Source: Ectocarpus siliculosus (Eukaryota > Sar > Phaeophyceae > Ectocarpales > Ectocarpaceae). From it: 64,000 nucleotides of DNA. The position numbers and the translations under genes are program-made. Below the pieces are notes generated by a model. That model worked only from the letters and a program-made list of their open reading frames with translations. It did not search any database and was not told the DNA's origin. Below, piece after piece: positions 23,501 to 35,719 of this stretch; position 1 is the first letter of the stretch; every line of letters starts with the position of its first letter. The stretch is taken from contig FN649741.1 in NCBI GenBank assembly GCA_000310025.1, forward strand, positions 4,785,587-4,849,586, written 5' to 3'.

Positions 23501-26500
23501 CTTCACATTAAAAACGGTTCCGATCTCTCTCTACTCGTATGTCCGTGCTGATCGAACACTCGACGCGGTCGATTCCCGTGGTCACAGGTTAACTTACCCT
23601 AAAAAGGTACACTCAAATAAACTGGCCCCGAGGGGTCCGCAAGTCAATATGGTAGAAATCAACGACAGATATTCTGGAGTCCTCCACTCTCTCTGCGCGC
23701 TATTTTTTTTTTTTTCACTTCAAATCAACGCTCACAGCACTACATGTAGTGCCGTTTACTCCAACCGCTATGCGAGTTATCAACTGGGACTATATAGTCA
23801 CTATCATCACGGGCCGGAGAGAAAGAGGTACACCCCCTTGGTTCAATCTTGGTACTTCACAACGCAAGCAGAGACAAGGCCATCTGGCACAGAAGAAAAG
23901 AGAGAAAAAGAGAAAACAGAGAAAAAGAGAAACAGGAAAGAGAAAATAAAATGAAAAAGAGCGAGGACAAAAAGGGACCAGGCCGAAAATAACAAGAAAT
24001 AAGAGACAGAAAAAGGCACACGGTGGAGAGACCACTAACGAACAAACACGCAAACATGGCCACCATGCTAATGGTGGTTATGCATGTACTTGTAGACCAA
24101 CTTTCAAAGCTCGAATGCTCCACACAACCAAGGGGGTGCGGCAACAACCAACCGTAGAATTCTGCGGAAAGCCCTTGGCGAGATGTTTCTACTTGTAACA
24201 CCAATAACACCAACCTTTTTTCTGTGTTAGCACAAATCCTGGCTGTGGAGCAATCGAGCTTTGAAAATCGGGGGGGTGCCATCAACCCCGCTTACGGAAT
24301 GTACGCAAGTTGCATATGCAATGGCGGCCAGATTGGCAATGCTTTTCCGGGCCGGGCATGAACCATCAAGAACCAGTTAGCATCCCTCATGCAAAAGGGT
24401 ACGTGTGAAGGCCGACATGCTCCTGCCGTCGCTCACGCTTGCACCCCGTCGCGCACACAGCCTTGGGTAAAATTTTTGGCTGCCTCCTGAACGCGGAGTG
24501 CATCAAGCAGTAGACCTGAACAAGCAACAGATCGCGACTGGATTACTGTACGTATTGGCGCTCCGGTAGTCTCCACCACTCTTGAGAGAGGCTGAGGTTG
24601 TCTATTCAAGTCCCTCAGGTTGTCACACCAAATCAAGTCCAGCCGACATGATAACGCACAGCGCTGCGCTATTGTACATGCATCCTTGTCAAGAGCTTCG
24701 CTTACTGTGCAGCTTCGTACACTCCCTCCTCAATCTGGAAACGTTTTCGAAGGGATCTCGACAACTCACCAATCCCCGGTTACGACACGTTACAAGGAAT
24801 ACGGTTTCAGTCAAGCTCCCCATCGCCCCTCACCAGAAGAGTCTGCCGATCTGTTCACCCATCCTCAACCCAAAGGTTATTACGCCGGGTACGTGGCGAG
24901 CGCTTTCACCTTCGGCCGATTCTTGAGCGGCTACGCTTGGGGGTACGTGACAGATTCTGCCGGGAGGAAGCCAGTCATCGTACTCGGGTTGATGTCAATG
25001 ATAATTTTTTCGTTGGCTTTCGGGCTGTCTACTTCCTACGCCTGGGCCGTTTCATCTAGGTGCGTTTTCGCAGCACGTTTTTCGACTGACTGACTGACCG
25101 ACCGATTCTTGTGTCCGCTCTCTTCAATACCACTGGGTGTCAAATGTATTGTTATTTTTTGTGTAGAAGGTTGTTCGGAGGCGGCATGCATGACTGTGCC
25201 CTGCTTGCGAATGCCAAAAGCGATACAGGAAGCCGTAGTGTCACTAATTCGGCGTATATTCTGGGTCGTGCTCGAACTTATTGATTAGTATCCCCTAAAT
25301 TTTTTTGTGGCGGACGCTTGTTGATCGCGATAATGTGTGTGGCACGTGAAATTCATCCATCACGCATCAAGCTCAAAGAGCTTCTCTAGCAAGATCTACG
25401 GATCACATCAGGAGCGCAGGTTTACCCATACTAAAGTTGCGGAGGTTATCGTTCGTATGATGCACGTTTCGGCAAGTGGACGATTTTCAAAGGTCGCATA
25501 TACATGCGGCGAACCACATCTGATACTGACTTGGACGTTGTGCTTGATCGTGCATGCCTCGCGGGAATTCTTGGCATCCCCCTCATTCAGGTTGATTCTC
25601 GGGCTGACCAACGGAATCATGGCCGCCCTCCGGATTTCACTGAACGAGGTCTGCGGGCCGAAGCATGTATTGGTGGGGATGAACTACCTCAACAGTGAGT
25701 GATTGTCTCTAGCACGTGAACGGCTGTGCAAAATGTTTCTGGGAACGACTTTCCTTGTGACAGCTCGATCACACGGCGACCCTTGCATTTGCAGTACTGT
25801 ACCCCACATCCACATCTTCAAGTGTCGCCCATTGCAAGTCGCAACACTGAGTGCCGTGATGTTCTCGTACGTCCTTTGCGCAGGCTGTAGGGCCATTAGC
25901 ATGGTTGTGGGCACAGGAGTCGGGGGTCTTCTGGCTCAGCCTGCGGTTCACTATCCAAGCGTGTTTTCGGCTACGGGGCTTTTCGGGAGGTTAGTGTTCT
26001 TTATTGGCAAAACCCCGCGTGCCTTGGTTCCATCGGTAGGGATCTTCTGTCGATTTTTCGGATACTCTCTGTTTGTGTACGTCGAAATTCGTGTGTGTTG
26101 TGTGCAGTCAATCCAGTGAAAGACGTCATTGGGCGAGTTCCGCTGAACAGTAGGTCTATTCCCACGTCCGACATGAGACAGGCGGCATCTACGGATACTT
26201 GACACACAGCTGGTCTATGACCGGTAGGAGGGCCCTGTTGAAGAAACACCGGGTGTGAGGCTATTACGTTTGTCAACGCACTTGGTTCTGTGAATACAGC
26301 GATGGGTGACGAGTCGTGGACGATGCCGGACGTGCGCCTTCCGCGAGCGACGAGTTTTAAATGGTACCAAACCGTAGCCCCCAAGCTCCAACATAGCTAG
26401 CTCCAAACCAAGCATCGTTTTGCTACTCTCGGTTCTTCTGTTTTCCCCACCTGTCTACGCTTTCTCTCGAGAATACCTTCAAGGCGTTGGGGATTTGGGT

Positions 26501-29500
26501 CATTTTTGTAGATGGGGCGAAGAATCCGAAACGCCGCCGCCTGCGCTTGATGTTCGTTCCTCGCTCAAGGTATCCGTTCCTGCTGCCAAACCTTGTGGGA
26601 GCGTCTTGCGCGCTCGTTATCATGGTCCTAGTGATAATTTACCTCCCGGAGACGAAGGATTACGCGACCATCGCGGCGAAACGTGCTTTTCTGCAGGAGC
26701 AGCAGCTGCAGCAAGAGCAGCAGGAGCATACCAGGTATCGTTCCCCTTTCAACATCTCTTGGTGTTAGACGCCATACATCTGGTTGCTGCGCGTCGTGGT
26801 TCGTCCAGACGAAGATTCGTTTCCATGACAAGCCCGCAAAAAAGTCTCCAGATTACCTCGAAAACCCTTCGCGGTATAAGTACAACTCAGCAGCGCTGTA
26901 GGTTTGTCTTCTGTTGCTCGCACAGAGCGTACTACCAACAGGCTGACATCGTTCCCGAGGTACGGTCATCCGCATGGGGGGGCGCCGTGGAAAGTTTACA
27001 AGAGCACCCACCCTGAAAGCGTGTTGTTTAGGAACGTGCTACGCCGTTACGCCCTTGCCGCAACATTTTCCCTTGTGGCAAGGTTACCCGAAACCACCAG
27101 TTTGATTGGAATTTTGCCGTTCTGGATCACCTAGCGTAACATATGGTGTTCGTCTGGGATGTCTTTGTACATCAGTTGTTTCAAGAAGATAGTTTCTCTC
27201 CAGTCAACAACAGCAGCAGTGCATAATTTTGGTTTCATCGGCTCCATTCCAGCTTCGTTCGTTCGCGTCCTACTCCATGCGCCCCCACATGCGTCCCCAG
27301 CGACGGCGTCAGTAACGGCTGCAGCGAGGCGATGGCCAACGGCACTAATACCAACCGCACCAATCGTGACGAACCACCACCCAGCAGCCCTACCGGCACG
27401 TCCGACGTCGACGAGAAAGGGGAGGAAGAAGAGATTGGGATATTCGGTCGTCACGGACTGCTGGTCACCCCGCACGTCAAGACTCTTCTCACCCTTGGAT
27501 GTGTGGTGCAGGTAAGGGCGCGAATGCACAAACCTATTTCGGCGCACCAACCAGCAGCACCGCCGGCAGCGATTGTTGGCAAGTAACATTTACGCCAGGC
27601 TCGCTGCCTAGTCCAAACTCACCGTTGGTGAAAAAATATTGATGATCGCTGACCGTCGTACGTTGTCGTTGTCGTCGTCAGGGCGTAGAATGAAGTGCTG
27701 TCCACTATTCGCGACTGACCCTTGGACAACGTCTCTTGTCTCTCCCTCGAAGGCGATGCCAGGCAGAGTAGCGGTCAGATATGGTGCGGCCGTGGAGCTT
27801 AAATTGACGTCGACCCTACGTGTTGATTTCGTTCTGAGCGCTTGGGGGTGCTACGTTCGAGACACTACCTTGCTGCGACCCCCCCGTTTAGTCTGGTTTG
27901 CTAAGAAAACGCGTACGTGCTGTGCTTCATCCAGGCCATGTGGGGATGCCTGGAACAGAAAGTAGCATGGGGCGCCAGTGCATGATATGGAATACCCGCG
28001 ATCGAGGACCCCTACTCGTACGCATAGTTGACTCGAGAATGTCCTGTTTCACTAGTGTACACTCCCCCGTTGCCCTCACCACCACGTCCTCCTTCACGTG
28101 GCAAACCTACTCGAAACAGGCGCTGCAGATCGGCTTCGAAGAAGCGTACCCTCTTTTCGCGCTCAGTACTCCTGATGTGGGAGGACTTGGCTGGAACACC
28201 TTTCAGATCGGGAAGGTAAGGCTCTTTGTCGCTTGCCCATTCGTGGAGTGGGTGGAACACGATCCGGCAACACAGGATATATGGCGATGTTTTATGGCTT
28301 GAGGTCGAACCCGTCAGGGAAATCGACCGCACATGTGTGTTCTACATCATATGTGCCGATTTTGCGGCCAAATGACCCGCCGCCCGCTTGGGATTCCGCC
28401 GTCCGCTTGTGTGTCAACTACTTCATCGCCGGCGTACACTCAGGTCTTGGTCATGACAGGCCTCTTCATGGCCTGCTTCCAGCTGCTTCTTCTCCCACCC
28501 TTAATCAAGGTGGTGGGTATCACGAACTGGCAGCGCGTCGGATTCGTTGTGGGGGCGCTTGCATTCATCGCCATCCCTTCCGTGAGGTTGCTCAGCTGGA
28601 ACTACCCCTCCCTCTTCTCGGCATCGGTGGCGGCCAACACTTTTGCCTCGTGTGGTCTAGCTGCGGTCAGTGAATGGGAGCGCGAGGGAGAGCGGAAGCA
28701 CTTGACTCTTTCCGCATTCATTCACGTCGTCACGTGTTTTGTACGGGAGTCCCATTCAATTCCGCTATGTGTTCTTGATCATTCACACGTACCGACGGAT
28801 GCCATCATCAACAGATTGATTCAGGCAAAGGATGCGAAACCCAAGCTAGATCACACCCACCACACAGCAGGTCAAAGCAACATCGACAACCCAATCCGTA
28901 GAATTCGTCGACTGTGCCCTTCCACCCTGCCCACAACCCTCTAACTAAACCGTCCCCGACGAACTCACAAATACGACTTATTCTTGAAGCGCGTGTAGTG
29001 ATACTGCGAGTCATTGCACTTCCTGAGGTTGCCCTCGTCTACATGAGAACAAGAGTGTGCGCGTCGAGCGACATCAAACGGTACAGTTGCGGTTCTTAAC
29101 CATCTACTCCGATCCCACGCGTTAACGCAAACAGGTAACCTTGGCAATGTCGGTTGGGTCGACCACTCTTGTCCCTTCAAGGATGCGCGGGAAGCTAGGT
29201 GGACTCTACAACATGGCCGAGAGCCTGGGCCGATTTTTGGGGCCGGCGGGGTTCGCCATCACGTATGCATGGTCTGTTTCTCCTTCCAGCTCTGCTGCAG
29301 GTTTCGATTGGGTGAATTTCCGCTTTGTGTTCTGGGTATCGGCGGTGCTCCTGGCTTTGTGCGCGGTGCTAGCATGGCCGACGCTAACTGCCGAGAATCT
29401 GATGCAGGGAGAAGTTGAGGACGCTGTCAGCGCGTCGATTACTCCCCATTCTTCAGGTTCTTCGCCGCGACTTGGACTTGGAAGGGTTTTTTTCCGCAAT

Positions 29501-29590
29501 AAGAATGAGCAGCCTGACGCTGACGTCCACATTGAAGACTCTTTATTGTCGAGAGTAGAAATAGTGAAACGAGAGACGGACATGGTTTGA
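22832..29590 (+). CDS. Major facilitator (MFS) transporter, ZIFL-like, 9 exons
   Basis: Predicted multi-pass membrane exporter of about 604 residues. Exons: 22832-23063, 24837-25059, 25591-25694, 25884-25989, 26570-26734, 27301-27511, 28120-28215, 28444-28665, 29135-29590; all junctions are GT-AG and all phases agree. Helix 1 follows an acidic N-terminus (VVVILALAMTVHSYTLVSLF). The MFS signature is in exon 2: GYYAGYVASAFTFGRFLSGY, then WGYVTDSAGRKPVIVLG. Exon 3 gives LILGLTNGIMAALR, exon 4 the helix-5 type VVGTGVGGLLAQPA, exon 5 LPETKDYA, exon 7 FEEAYPLFALSTPDVGGLGW, exon 9 RMRGKLGGLYNMAESLGRF. This order matches plant zinc-induced-facilitator-like (ZIFL) and related 'peptide/nitrate transporter-like' proteins. 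The central loop (exon 6) is acidic and Asn-rich. The substrate cannot be read from sequence; metal-chelate or organic-anion export by proton antiport is the family-based guess. Intron 1 (1.8 kb) holds repeat debris. Confidence 0.88.
23470..23500. repeat. (TTG)n microsatellite in transporter intron 1
   Basis: About ten uninterrupted ttg triplets. They are followed by cttcacattaaaaacggttc and cgatctctct, a stretch that recurs almost unchanged at about 51423-51458 in an intron of the propeller gene, so the microsatellite sits at the edge of a dispersed repeat. Confidence 0.85.
23701..23765 (-). repeat. 3' tail of a tRNA-derived SINE (truncated copy)
   Basis: Read on the - strand, this ends in an A-rich tail (T run at 23703-23716 on +). 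The adjoining block cacttcaaatca(a/g)cgctcac, cagcact and agtgccgttta.tccaacc matches 32308-32350, the tail end of the fuller SINE copy. The tRNA-like head is not present here, so the copy is 5'-truncated. It lies in intron 1 of the transporter. Confidence 0.65.
24101..24298. repeat. Diverged MITE copy in transporter intron 1
   Basis: The arm ctttcaaagctcgaatgctcc at the left faces ggctgtggagcaatcgagctttg at the right, an inverted repeat with a spacer of about 120 bp. The right end (ggctgtggagcaat, then gggggtgccatcaa and cttacgg) matches the right end of the intact MITE at 30115-30330. The left terminus is not recognisable, so this copy is decayed or rearranged. Confidence 0.55.
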
Positions 29591-31573
29591 GCCAGCCAAA
29601 GTATTTTTAGACCGAGGTTTGCGCACGGGCGTGTTCAGTACTGAAATATTGATGAAATGCGTGTTGAGCGATTGCTCGTATTCAACAGGAGGCAGTGCAC
29701 AGTGGCATCAAATGTGCTTTACATGTATGCATACATGCCGCTAGATCGGGGTTTCCATGATAAATGGCTTGGCCATGGTGAGTTTTAAAACAATTTTCGA
29801 TGGGTTCGTTGATTTTCTCGTAACCTTTGGATCTGCATCTGTTGTTGGGTGGGTGGTGGTGATGGTTGTCCTTCGTCGATCCGGGGCCTTTCAGGGCGTT
29901 TCGCCGCATCAAAGCGGTAGCATTCGAACAAATGCCCAAATTCCGAGAACAGTATCAGGGAAAAGCTTGCATCAATACTTCACCGCTAACCAATCATCGG
30001 GTGGACACGCAAGACCAAAAACACCACACCAGGCAAAACAGAGTGGGAGTCCCAATGTGATGTGTTGAACTGTGTATCCACCGGGATCCTATAGGATGCT
30101 TGCTGGACACTGGATACCGTAAGAGTCGGAGAGATGGCACCCCCGTGTTAGCGTTTTTTTTGTAGCGTATTTCTCCACAACTAGGAGGGTCAACTGATAC
30201 CTCTCAGGAAAAGCCTCGACGAGATCTTTCCAAAACCACCCTTTTCGGCAGTGGTACCCCCGTGGCTGTGGAGCAATACGCTATACAAAAACACTAACAC
30301 GGGGGTGCCATCAATCCGACTCTTACGGTAGTATGCGTAGAGCAATAATGTACGTCTTTTCTTCAACTATCCACCTGAAGTGAGCAGAATGTAGTCAGCA
30401 TGTGCACACGACGTGACGTGTTCGCTGTGTGTGGCGCGCCCGTTGTGTACAAGCGCGCAAAGATCGAAGACCCATGCGATACTTGGGCATGATTTCAACG
30501 AGAACATGCACCTCCCAGGGGCAAGACACTGACGACTACGGGACGTTCAGCCGGGGTCACACAGGAAGTTCACACGGTAGCTGTGATTGTACTTTGTTTA
30601 GATGGTCACATACGGTGTTTTGCTTAGGTGGCCCCAGTTTCTCCTGTCGCGGCGCCTGCCTCTTTGACTCCTATCGAAAAAAGGCTCCAGCTGTATCCTT
30701 CCCTCGTCGACCGTGTGCAGTTGGAGAAACGTCTTTGTATGTCCACGAATCAATCGCTTTCCACCGCAATTTGCGGTTTTATTTCACTCCAAAGAGGGAT
30801 TTAATGTGTATTGTCGCAGGTATCTACCAACGAACGTGAACCACCTGTTTGCAAATCCAACGGTTTGTCGACTGGCTTGTCGCCGGCGAATCTCAGAGTG
30901 AGTGCTCTCAAGCTTGAGTGGAGCAGACGAACACCGCCGCAGCGGGAATTCAAGCCAATTTAAGGAAATCACGACAAACTCCCAATAACCGCTGCAGACA
31001 TTGGATCCGAGTCAACTCCTGCAATTCACGACTACATACATTGCACCCCAAGTGCGCTTGGAGGTGGGCGCATCACCGCGATTGGGGGGGGAACATAGTA
31101 CAATGCCGCTGTTCACTCTTTCGCTAGGCAAAATTCTTGGGGATCACCCTGCCTTGCGAGAGATACGAACGCCCCAACCAAAACCAATTGACGCCAGCGT
31201 ATTTACCTTGTGATTCTGACCGTGCTAGTAACGCTTGGGTCGCAGCTATGTAAACATGACACAACAAAAGGGCGACAAAGAACGAGCGCGCGTCACAAAG
31301 GCATCACACAGGACACCCAGACTAATATGGTACAGTAGCCAATGGTGGCAGGCGCTGCTCAATCGCATCTGACGGACCAAATGCTCCCGGTGACTCCTAG
31401 CAATCGAATCACACCCGTACCCATGCCTTCGGAGGCCGTGTAATGTAGTGTTCACCATGACAACACGATAGCCACACGCTTCCTCCAAGCCAAGGGCTGA
31501 CCAATTGATCCAGATTGATCCAGTCGAGGTCAGAGCGGTTTTTTCATATCCATTTACTGGTTGCCTGCTGTTG
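29591..31573. other. Spacer between transporter and chorismate-lyase-like gene
   Basis: The two genes converge here. Besides the MITE at 30115-30330, I find no gene; the frames at 29757-30068 and 30429-30839 lack motifs. The first few hundred bases are probably the 3' untranslated region of the transporter. Confidence 0.5.
30115..30330. mobile_element. Intact MITE, 216 bp
   Basis: The left end taccgtaagagtcggagaga, then tggcacccccgtgttag, is mirrored by the right end ctaacacgggggtgccatca, then atccgactcttacggta. The TA at each end is probably the duplicated target. No coding capacity. The ends match partial copies at 34927 and 35720, and more loosely the 1.67-kb element at 10363, so these belong to one TA-inserting family. 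Confidence 0.85.
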
Positions 31574-34500
31574 CTAATCGACTCGTTTTCCTTGATCGAG
31601 GCCGAAGAGGTCCGGCGGGAACTCTTCATAAATACGGCAGCTGACGTGTCCGCTGCGGAGGTCGTAGAGTCGCCAGAACCCCCCTTCCTCTCCTGTACAC
31701 CCTCCCTCCTTTTCACCACCAATGGTGTCACTATTTCCTGGGAATCTCGCAGAACGCCCAACCCGGCGGCCGGCGTTGAGAAGCTCGAATCTCGGCAGGA
31801 TGTTGAGGGAGTGGAACAGTTGGCCGAGGCCTACCCTCCCAGTCTTGACCGCCTCCGCGCACGCTGCGTCGTGCACGACCTTGACGTGGGTTCGTGATTT
31901 CAGCGCAAGCGTCACGACCACAGCAAACGCAGCCGCAGACGGGGCGTCATCGGGACGAGAAGGTTGACACGAGGTTTACGCGAGATTCAGCATGTTCGGC
32001 CTTGACTGTTTGCGGGGAAACACAAGGTATACCATCGATGCAACGCAGGTCTGTGGGAAACCCCGATTGGAGAGGCAGTCAGCTGACGAAGTACTCTCGA
32101 GGAACAAAAGAAAGAGAGACGACCACCACAGCCAAAACAATGTAGCTCTTTCGAAACGACCGGGGTGAAAGTTACCTGTGAATGCGTTGAATGGTTCAGC
32201 CTGGTCCTGGGAATGCCCACAAACATGTCAACATTTGGGAGAGCGGAGCAGATACGAAAAAATTGCCGGCCCTTAGTTTTTTTTATTTTATTTTTTTTTT
32301 GTTCCTCACTTCAAATCAGCGCTCACAGCACTAGTGCCGTTTATTCCAACCCGTGGTCACACAGAAGAGCCTCTCTCTACCCTCCCCTCCTGCGGTACTT
32401 CGCCTTCAATTTTTAATGCGAGAAGAGTTCAGCACTCTCTTCCCTCTGTGTACACACGAACTAGCGATATCCACTTGGCCAGGAGCGGAAGCGAGAGAAA
32501 AACTTACTTTGCAAGAAAAGCTCGCCTACGCCGGGATTCGAACCCCTGACCTGACCTCTAGAAGGTTACGAGGCTACCAACTACACCACCGGGGCGACCA
32601 GGTTGTAACACGCCCAAGGAAGCAGGCGATCCGCAAGAATCCTCCTCGTCGTGGGTGGCGCAAGCCATAGCAAACGCAACAACCATCTCGCCTGTCTGCA
32701 GTAGATGCCATCGAAGTGTCCCGTCAAGCTGGATGACCTGCCTTAATTGGTCATAGTGGCAGGGTTACGCCCCCGACGTTGCTGGTCTACGAAGAGACCA
32801 TCCACTAAAAAAAGTCTCATGACGAACGCAAACTACCGCTTGGTCCATTCCCGCAAGAAGATGCTATATAAACGGAGCGCTGACTAGGGGCGACTCGGTG
32901 CAGAGCTTGGAAAGGATAAACAAGCAGGTTGTGTTCGATCACGTAGAGGTAGGTCAACAGGCCTACCCGTTGTAATCTCATAGAGAACTAAATACCTCGA
33001 GACACACTTCCTTCCCCATTGAAAAAAAAAAGGGTCCATCCGCTCGAATGCACCGCGACTTGAGCTCACCACGAGGCTCTTGGCAACACAAAACACGTGA
33101 CCGAGGACGGAGATCTCCACTTCCCGTTCGTACACGCCCGGCCCAACCTCCGTGCAGAAGATAACGTCTACCGTTACCGGGGAGTTGTAGTAGGAACTGC
33201 CGGACAGGACGGAGGCGCAGACAGGGGGGACGGGGTCATACGCTCCGTTGTGCGCCGTTGTTCATGCACCGAGCGCTGGATAGCTGCTGCCCGAAAGCAG
33301 TCCTCCAAAGTGAAGAGCCCTCCTGGTCAGTCATGCCTTGTCTACAACCCTGGTTTACATCTTGCCTCGATTCCAAAATACGCTTGGATGTAAAGTTAGG
33401 TCGACGGACCCCTTCATTGATATCCGGGTGAATGGCCGCACAACGTTTCGACTGGAACGAATCCACAAAAAACTACCTAACGGAGAGAGGTGAAGAGAGG
33501 GGGGCAAAATGGAGTGGAGGACTTCGGACGGGGAGACGAGGGGCATCAGCTCCGCACGATACACAGTCGCTCGAAAGGTTTTACGTACCTGATGCATTCT
33601 CGGTATCTAATAGCTCAACAACAAGCACAGCGCAAAGGGAAGTAAGTGGGAATATCGCGGTCCACACCTGATGATTCGTTGAAGGTTGGCGTTGGCGGTC
33701 AGCACTACACGCTCCATAGCATCGAAGTGGCCGATGAGGTCTCCTTCTCGCCTCCCATCCTCGTCCCCCCCCCGCCCCCCGTTGATCTTCCGAAAAAACG
33801 GTGATCCGGCAAGGGCCGTCTCGAGGGTCTTCGTTCGTATCAATTTGTCATTGTTGAAGCGATGAAGAACGCGAGGCCAAAAGACGCGACAGGGGTCGAG
33901 ACACAGAGAAGGAGGCAAGCAAATAAAAATGATGGTGACAAACAGGCAGAGAGAGGGCACAGGGAGAAAGCGAGAGAGGGAGGGCGAGCTCTACTACACA
34001 ACCGCGGATGAGCTAGAGGGCAATACGAAACTGGCGGTGGCTTTGGCTTCAAAGCGAGGATGAAACAAAAACATGCAAAACAGACGCAACCAAAAGGAGT
34101 ACGTTGGGGCTGAGCAGCGTGCCATCGTGGCAAAACGAATGACCGGGGAGGGAGGGCCTGTTACGAGTCGACTACCCCAGCAGAACCGAGGGCATGTGCC
34201 TCATGATACCATGAAGAATGAAGGCGCGCCAGCCACCGCCTCGGCTCGGGTTGGGTTGGGTTGGGTTGGGTTGGGTTCGGGAAGGGGCAGCAATACCACC
34301 AAAACGCATCCTATCACGATGACGACGACGACCACCACTACCACCCCCACTACATCTTTGAATGCCAACAACTACGCAAATACTCACAGTAAAACCTGAC
34401 GTGGATGCAAAAATTTCGGACTGTAGGCCTACTTCCCGCGCGTGGCCGCCCCCCTCGCCGTTCAAAGTCTCCGTGGAACTGGTTATCAGGCCGTTAGTCG

Positions 34501-34792
34501 GCGTAACGTTGTTCTCGGGGTCCAATCTGCCGCTCTTGACGGAAAGCAAGGATCGGCGGCGCGAGCTTTTGCCGCCGCTGGTGCCGGTGTCACCAACACG
34601 GCGGGTGAGCGAGGAAAAGGCTGACGTATGGGTGAAACCGGCGGCGGGCCCGACAACGAAGCCGGGGGAAGGGCCACAGACGAGGAAGGCCGTGCTCGCC
34701 AGCTTCAGCGTTGTCGAAGGCCACGGAGGTTTCCGGACAGTAGGGGCTCGTTCACCTCGCCCTCTTCCCTCCGAGACCCTTCTCGCCCGTTT
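31574..34792 (-). CDS. Chorismate-lyase-like (UbiC/DUF98 type) protein, 5' end open
   Basis: Four exons on the - strand, all GT-AG and in phase: 34792-34388, 33828-33668, 33196-33070, 31879-31574 (stop at 31576-31574), about 332 residues so far. The N-terminal exon has a hydrophobic stretch (LASTAFLVCGPSPGFVVGPA), then HTSAFSSL followed by basic/Ser-rich text, like a signal peptide plus plastid transit peptide with a TSAF variant of the ASAF motif of stramenopile plastids. The enzyme-like part reads TLETALAGSPFF, FDAMERVVLTANANLQRIIS, SYYNSPVTVDVIF, VYEREVEISVLGHVFCVAKS, VGLGQLFHSLNILPRFELL, GGFWRLYDLRS and YEEFPPDLFG. The order Arg in LQR, GLGQLF, W-R-x-Y and Glu in EEFP parallels UbiC and DUF98, where an Arg and a late Glu lie in the active site. 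UbiC makes 4-hydroxybenzoate from chorismate; activity here is inferred only. No in-frame ATG occurs in the first exon, so a further 5' exon is expected. Introns contain a SINE and (TTGGG)n. Confidence 0.75.
32277..32606 (-). mobile_element. tRNA-derived SINE in an intron of the chorismate-lyase-like gene
   Basis: On the - strand the element starts with a tRNA-like head (32600-32520) that has an A box tggtgtagttgg (32588-32577) and a perfect B box ggttcgaatcc (32544-32534), runs through about 200 bp of body, and ends in an A-rich tail (T-rich on + at 32277-32300). The outer arms tcgcc and ggcga can pair as part of an acceptor stem, but the T and anticodon arms are imperfect. Pol III boxes plus a 3' A tail are the hallmark of a SINE mobilised by LINE machinery. 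It is inserted in the same orientation as the host gene. Confidence 0.75.
34246..34278. repeat. (TTGGG)n simple repeat
   Basis: About six ttggg units lie in the intron between the first two recognised exons of the chorismate-lyase-like gene, followed at 34319-34352 by acg and acc triplet runs. It is short, internal and not a telomere. Confidence 0.8.
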
Positions 34793-34926
34793 CTGAGGTG
34801 GGGGTGAAATCAACGTCCGAACAGCAACCGGGTTCGACCGGGTGCCAGAGGGATTACTGCCTGGGGACAAAAGCTCGGACCTCCTTTGGTGCAAAAAACA
34901 TTGGGACGTGTGATGTTATCGCAAGG

Positions 34927-35172
34927 TACTGTAAGAGTCGGAGAGATGGCACCGGGTGCGATCGTTTTTTTTTTATGGTTTTTCCTCGGGGGGGGGGGTT
35001 CGCACCCCGGTGCCATCTCTCCGACCTCGGTGCGGAAATGCAATTAAATCACTTCGATTAGCTTCTTCAAGACACCCCCGGTGTGATCTCTCCGACCGGT
35101 GCGATCCCCGATGAAAAACATACAGGTGTTGTATGCACGCACCCCGATGTCATCTCCCCGACCGGTACCATA
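34927..35172. repeat. MITE copy of the GTCGGAGAGATGGCACC family
   Basis: The left end tactgtaagagtcggagaga then tggcaccgggtgcgat matches the intact MITE at 30115. Inside, the word ctctccgacc or its complement, with ggtgc(g/c)atc, is repeated several times in both orientations. The right edge is blurred (about 35165-35172). Confidence 0.7.
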
Positions 35173-35719
35173 GTATGGATACCAGTGTAGGCAGACGGGG
35201 TTATGACATATCGCTATTTGACAATGCTATCAGTATAGAACCACACGTGTAGGTACCGTTCTTGCTGGTTGGAAGCACACCGGTAACGGTAACGTAGGCT
35301 GGTATGTAACAGCTTTCCATGCAGCGAGTGGTCTTGTGTTTGATGCGAGTTTGGCTATGGCGTGACGACAAACAAACGATGTCGTTTCCATCTCAGGTAC
35401 GGGTACATATGGTATCAAATGTCTCCCGCTTTCGTTTCGGTCTTCCTCTACGGATACCAGTACGTACACAGCAGTACGATAGTGTCGTGTTTGTGTAAGG
35501 TGGGATAGGGTCCGGCTTGTACGTTTGTGTCTTCGGTTGACTAGAGTGTATAGTTGGCAACTTCTATACCAATAAGAAAAAACGATATATCAACTGGCAT
35601 CCCGAGTGAACCCCGGGACCGTGCATACGTACATACAGGAGTGGCGCCGCTAACACCGCCCACATTTAGAATGTTCGCACATGTATGTACCCGGCAGCTG
35701 AAAAGGGTCTCAATCTTGG

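Noticed and set aside
24620-24836. Upstream part of the 157-codon open frame as extra transporter coding sequence
   Set aside because: Only the acceptor at 24836 joins in phase to the exon ending at 23063 and keeps the MFS alignment; the sequence before it has no membrane-protein character.
25168-25250. Possible transporter exon starting aaggttgttcgg
   Set aside because: It would be in phase at its start, but it replaces the conserved RLILGLTNG text supplied by the exon at 25591, and a stop follows without a good donor.
32520-32600. Functional tRNA gene
   Set aside because: A and B boxes are good, but T and anticodon stems mispair and an A-tailed body follows, which fits a SINE head better.
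34246-34278. (TTGGG)n considered as an internal telomere tract
   Set aside because: Only about six units, not the TTTAGGG or TTAGGG type, and located in an intron.
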